The position numbers were made by a program, and so were the translations under genes. A stretch of 64,000 nucleotides of DNA from Hymenobacter negativus (GTDB taxonomy: Bacteria; Bacteroidota; Bacteroidia; Cytophagales; Hymenobacteraceae), in the NCBI RefSeq assembly GCF_017571495.1, contig NZ_JAGETZ010000004.1:248001-312000 (forward strand), given 5' to 3'. Shown in pieces: positions 62,803 through 64,000 of the stretch. The notes beneath the pieces are model-generated. The model saw only the letters and a list, made by a program, of their open reading frames with translations, was not told the origin of the DNA and ran no database searches. Position 1 is the first letter of the stretch. The number at the start of each line of letters is the position of its first letter.

Positions 62803-62934
62803 ATGCGTTTGCTGAAGCGAGTACTTATTGCACTGCTGGCCCTGGCGTGTATTGCCTTCGTTCTTTTACACGCTGGTCCTGATATTGATACCGACGCGGA
62901 TGTTGATAACTCATTGGGTACAGACACTCACTAG
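62803..62934 (+). CDS. Small membrane peptide with Asp-rich tail
   Basis: 43 residues: basic start (MRLLKRV), one hydrophobic helix (LIALLALACIAFVLLHA), then DIDTDADVDNSLGTDTH. Twelve bases after the secreted-protein stop, same direction. The alternating Asp pattern suggests possible divalent-cation binding on the outer side (inference). No homologue recognised; may be a real small protein or chance frame. Confidence 0.45.
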   Translation: MRLLKRVLIALLALACIAFVLLHAGPDIDTDADVDNSLGTDTH

Positions 62935-63036
62935 CTGATGATGGAGACACGGCGGCGCGTGGCCATGCAAGGTGAAGGCACCTGCGCGGTATCCATGACA
63001 GTGAGACGCCAATTATGCTTTACCTGCAACCCATCC

Positions 63037-63070
63037 AAAAGCCCCAGCCCCACCAGTGGCTGGGGCTTTC
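63037..63070. repeat. Hairpin repeat, copy 5
   Basis: AAAAGCCCCAGCC (63037-63049) and GGCTGGGGCTTT (63058-63069); the T-rich right end makes this copy the best terminator candidate. Confidence 0.8.
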
Positions 63071-63150
63071 TTCGTTTCCACCCATACCCAGCAACGGGCC
63101 TGTATCACACAACAACCAACAGTTGAAACGACAAAGCCGTAGGCTTTACC

Positions 63151-63465
63151 ATGGAAGAGAGAATGCTCATGGCCGCTTGTCTGGCGCACATTAAGAGAGC
63201 CGATGGGACGCTGGAGAAAGACTGGTCCATTGCGCAGATTGCCCAGCGCGGCGCGTACGATGTATTGAAGAAATACCAGGCCCACGCCCACCTGCCCGAT
63301 ACGCTCACGGAAGAGGCCTTTGCAGCCAGCGAGGAACTGCGCCGCCAGCCGGCAGTTGGGCTGGACTGGCCGGCTACCCAGGCGCAGGCCGAGCGGGTGC
63401 TGCCCGTGGTGATGCGCCTGCTGTACGTGCTGAGCACACTGGCTGGCCCTGGCAAGATGGCTTAG
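63151..63465 (+). CDS. Uncharacterised 104-residue protein
   Basis: Helical, no signal peptide; segments ACLAHIKRADGTLEKDWSIA and DVLKKYQAHAHLPDTLTEEA. No family recognised. Codon use and composition resemble the core genes. Confidence 0.6.
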   Translation: MEERMLMAACLAHIKRADGTLEKDWSIAQIAQRGAYDVLKKYQAHAHLPDTLTEEAFAASEELRRQPAVGLDWPATQAQAERVLPVVMRLLYVLSTLAGPGKMA

Positions 63466-63544
63466 CGACTGCCTGCGACAATTTGTACGAGTGTTTTCAA
63501 AACACCAACTCAACTCGTACCGCTTTGCCATGCCCCATCACGCC

Positions 63545-63739
63545 CTACCTCCTACCAACCTTTTGGCCCAGACCTGTGCGTAGTTCAGTCTGGACCAAGT
63601 AGCAATGGCTTTGTAACTGGGCATAAGCCCTAGCCAGCTGCATTCCATCGAAGTCGGGTGAGGTTGAAGATGAGCCGACCAATTCCCAGGCAGCTACGCT
63701 CACCACCATCAAAAACGGCATTGCCGCGCACCGGGCCAC
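63545..63739 (-). CDS. Possible small protein, doubtful
   Basis: Up to 64 residues, with MPFLMVVSVAAWELVG as a possible hydrophobic start. It begins one base beyond the preceding gene's stop. There is no other support, so it may be chance. Confidence 0.25.
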   Translation of the reverse strand: MARCAAMPFLMVVSVAAWELVGSSSTSPDFDGMQLARAYAQLQSHCYLVQTELRTGLGQKVGRR

Positions 63740-63740
63740 G

Positions 63741-64000
63741 TTATTGGCGGCTGCGGGTCCACTTTACGTTCAGGATTTTGAGCTCCTTGTTGGTTTTCGC
63801 ATCTACGCGGTAGATTTCCAGCAGTTCGGTATTCTCATCGATGAAGGTGTACACCTCCTTCATGTTGCTGTACTGCCCGGTGGTGTTGTTAAGCTGCTGG
63901 TAGCGCATGGTAGTGGATTTGGTAGCTGGGTCGTAGGGGCCTTCCATCGCCACGCCGTTGCCACCGTCCTGAATCATGGCGCGGGTAAATATCTTTTTGC
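63741..64000 (-). CDS. DUF1579-like protein, C-terminal part (5' end outside window)
   Basis: Frame open to the window edge, so the gene continues beyond 64000. The visible ~86 residues read KIFTRAMIQDGGNGVAMEGP, YDPATKSTTMRYQQLNNTTG and VYTFIDENTELLEIYRVDAK, which fits the C-terminal half of DUF1579 proteins (lipocalin-like, unknown role). An internal ATG at 63977 is not the start. Confidence 0.65.
   Translation of the reverse strand, partial: KKIFTRAMIQDGGNGVAMEGPYDPATKSTTMRYQQLNNTTGQYSNMKEVYTFIDENTELLEIYRVDAKTNKELKILNVKWTRSRQ

Noticed and set aside
63493..63524. Nested hairpin GTACGAG/GTGTTTTCAAAACAC
   Set aside because: Short, with no T-run or family members elsewhere; could be a weak terminator but not supported enough to list.

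Overview
The window looks like chromosomal DNA of a GC-rich Bacteroidota, most likely a Hymenobacter-like member of the Cytophagales. The evidence is three secreted proteins with type IX secretion (T9SS) C-terminal sorting domains, an Oar-type TonB-dependent receptor, several perfect matches to the Bacteroidota -7 promoter box TAnnTTTG, and many small lipoproteins. The genus is inferred from overall character; no 16S gene is present.

Layout. 1-7.6 kb: the end of an amidase, an FAD-linked oxidase, an NlpC/P60 lipoprotein, and a TonB receptor followed by a lipoprotein. 7.8 kb: tRNA-Ala(GGC). 8.2-12.8 kb: two T9SS cargo proteins facing each other, a PNGase F-like glycosidase and a GEVED/Ig-like adhesin. 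13-14.9 kb: cysE-cysK for cysteine synthesis. 15-26 kb: a cupin, a large hybrid histidine kinase, an MscS channel, a DUF6090 protein, a HEAT/cyclophilin fusion, a MurG-like glycosyltransferase, and a cytochrome c/copper monooxygenase-like T9SS protein with a partner redoxin.

27.4-49.1 kb is dominated by purine catabolism. Guanine deaminase and xanthine dehydrogenase (xdhA, xdhB and the maturation factor xdhC) make urate. A membrane cytochrome c urate oxidase (puuD), HIU hydrolase and OHCU decarboxylase give allantoin. Allantoinase, allantoate amidohydrolase and ureidoglycine aminohydrolase give ureidoglycolate. The minus-strand run ends in a DUF6986 aldolase-superfamily protein, and an uncharacterised small membrane protein is coupled to uraD. 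No ureidoglycolate lyase or dehydrogenase is recognised. The region is interrupted by a low-GC insert carrying a RloC-like anticodon nuclease that is frameshifted at an A8 tract, and by a stretch (35.8-37.4 kb) of decayed gene fragments around an SDR gene, next to a complete GH3 glucosidase.

49-54 kb holds lipoproteins, a rifampin ADP-ribosyltransferase (arr) and an ABC exporter. 54-64 kb is an accessory zone of single small genes (an EF-Ts-like-domain protein, MmcQ/YjbR, Uma2, DUF72 and several unknowns). They are separated by five copies of one hairpin repeat and a ten-unit 21-bp minisatellite. Several families of palindromic repeats lie in gaps across the whole window.
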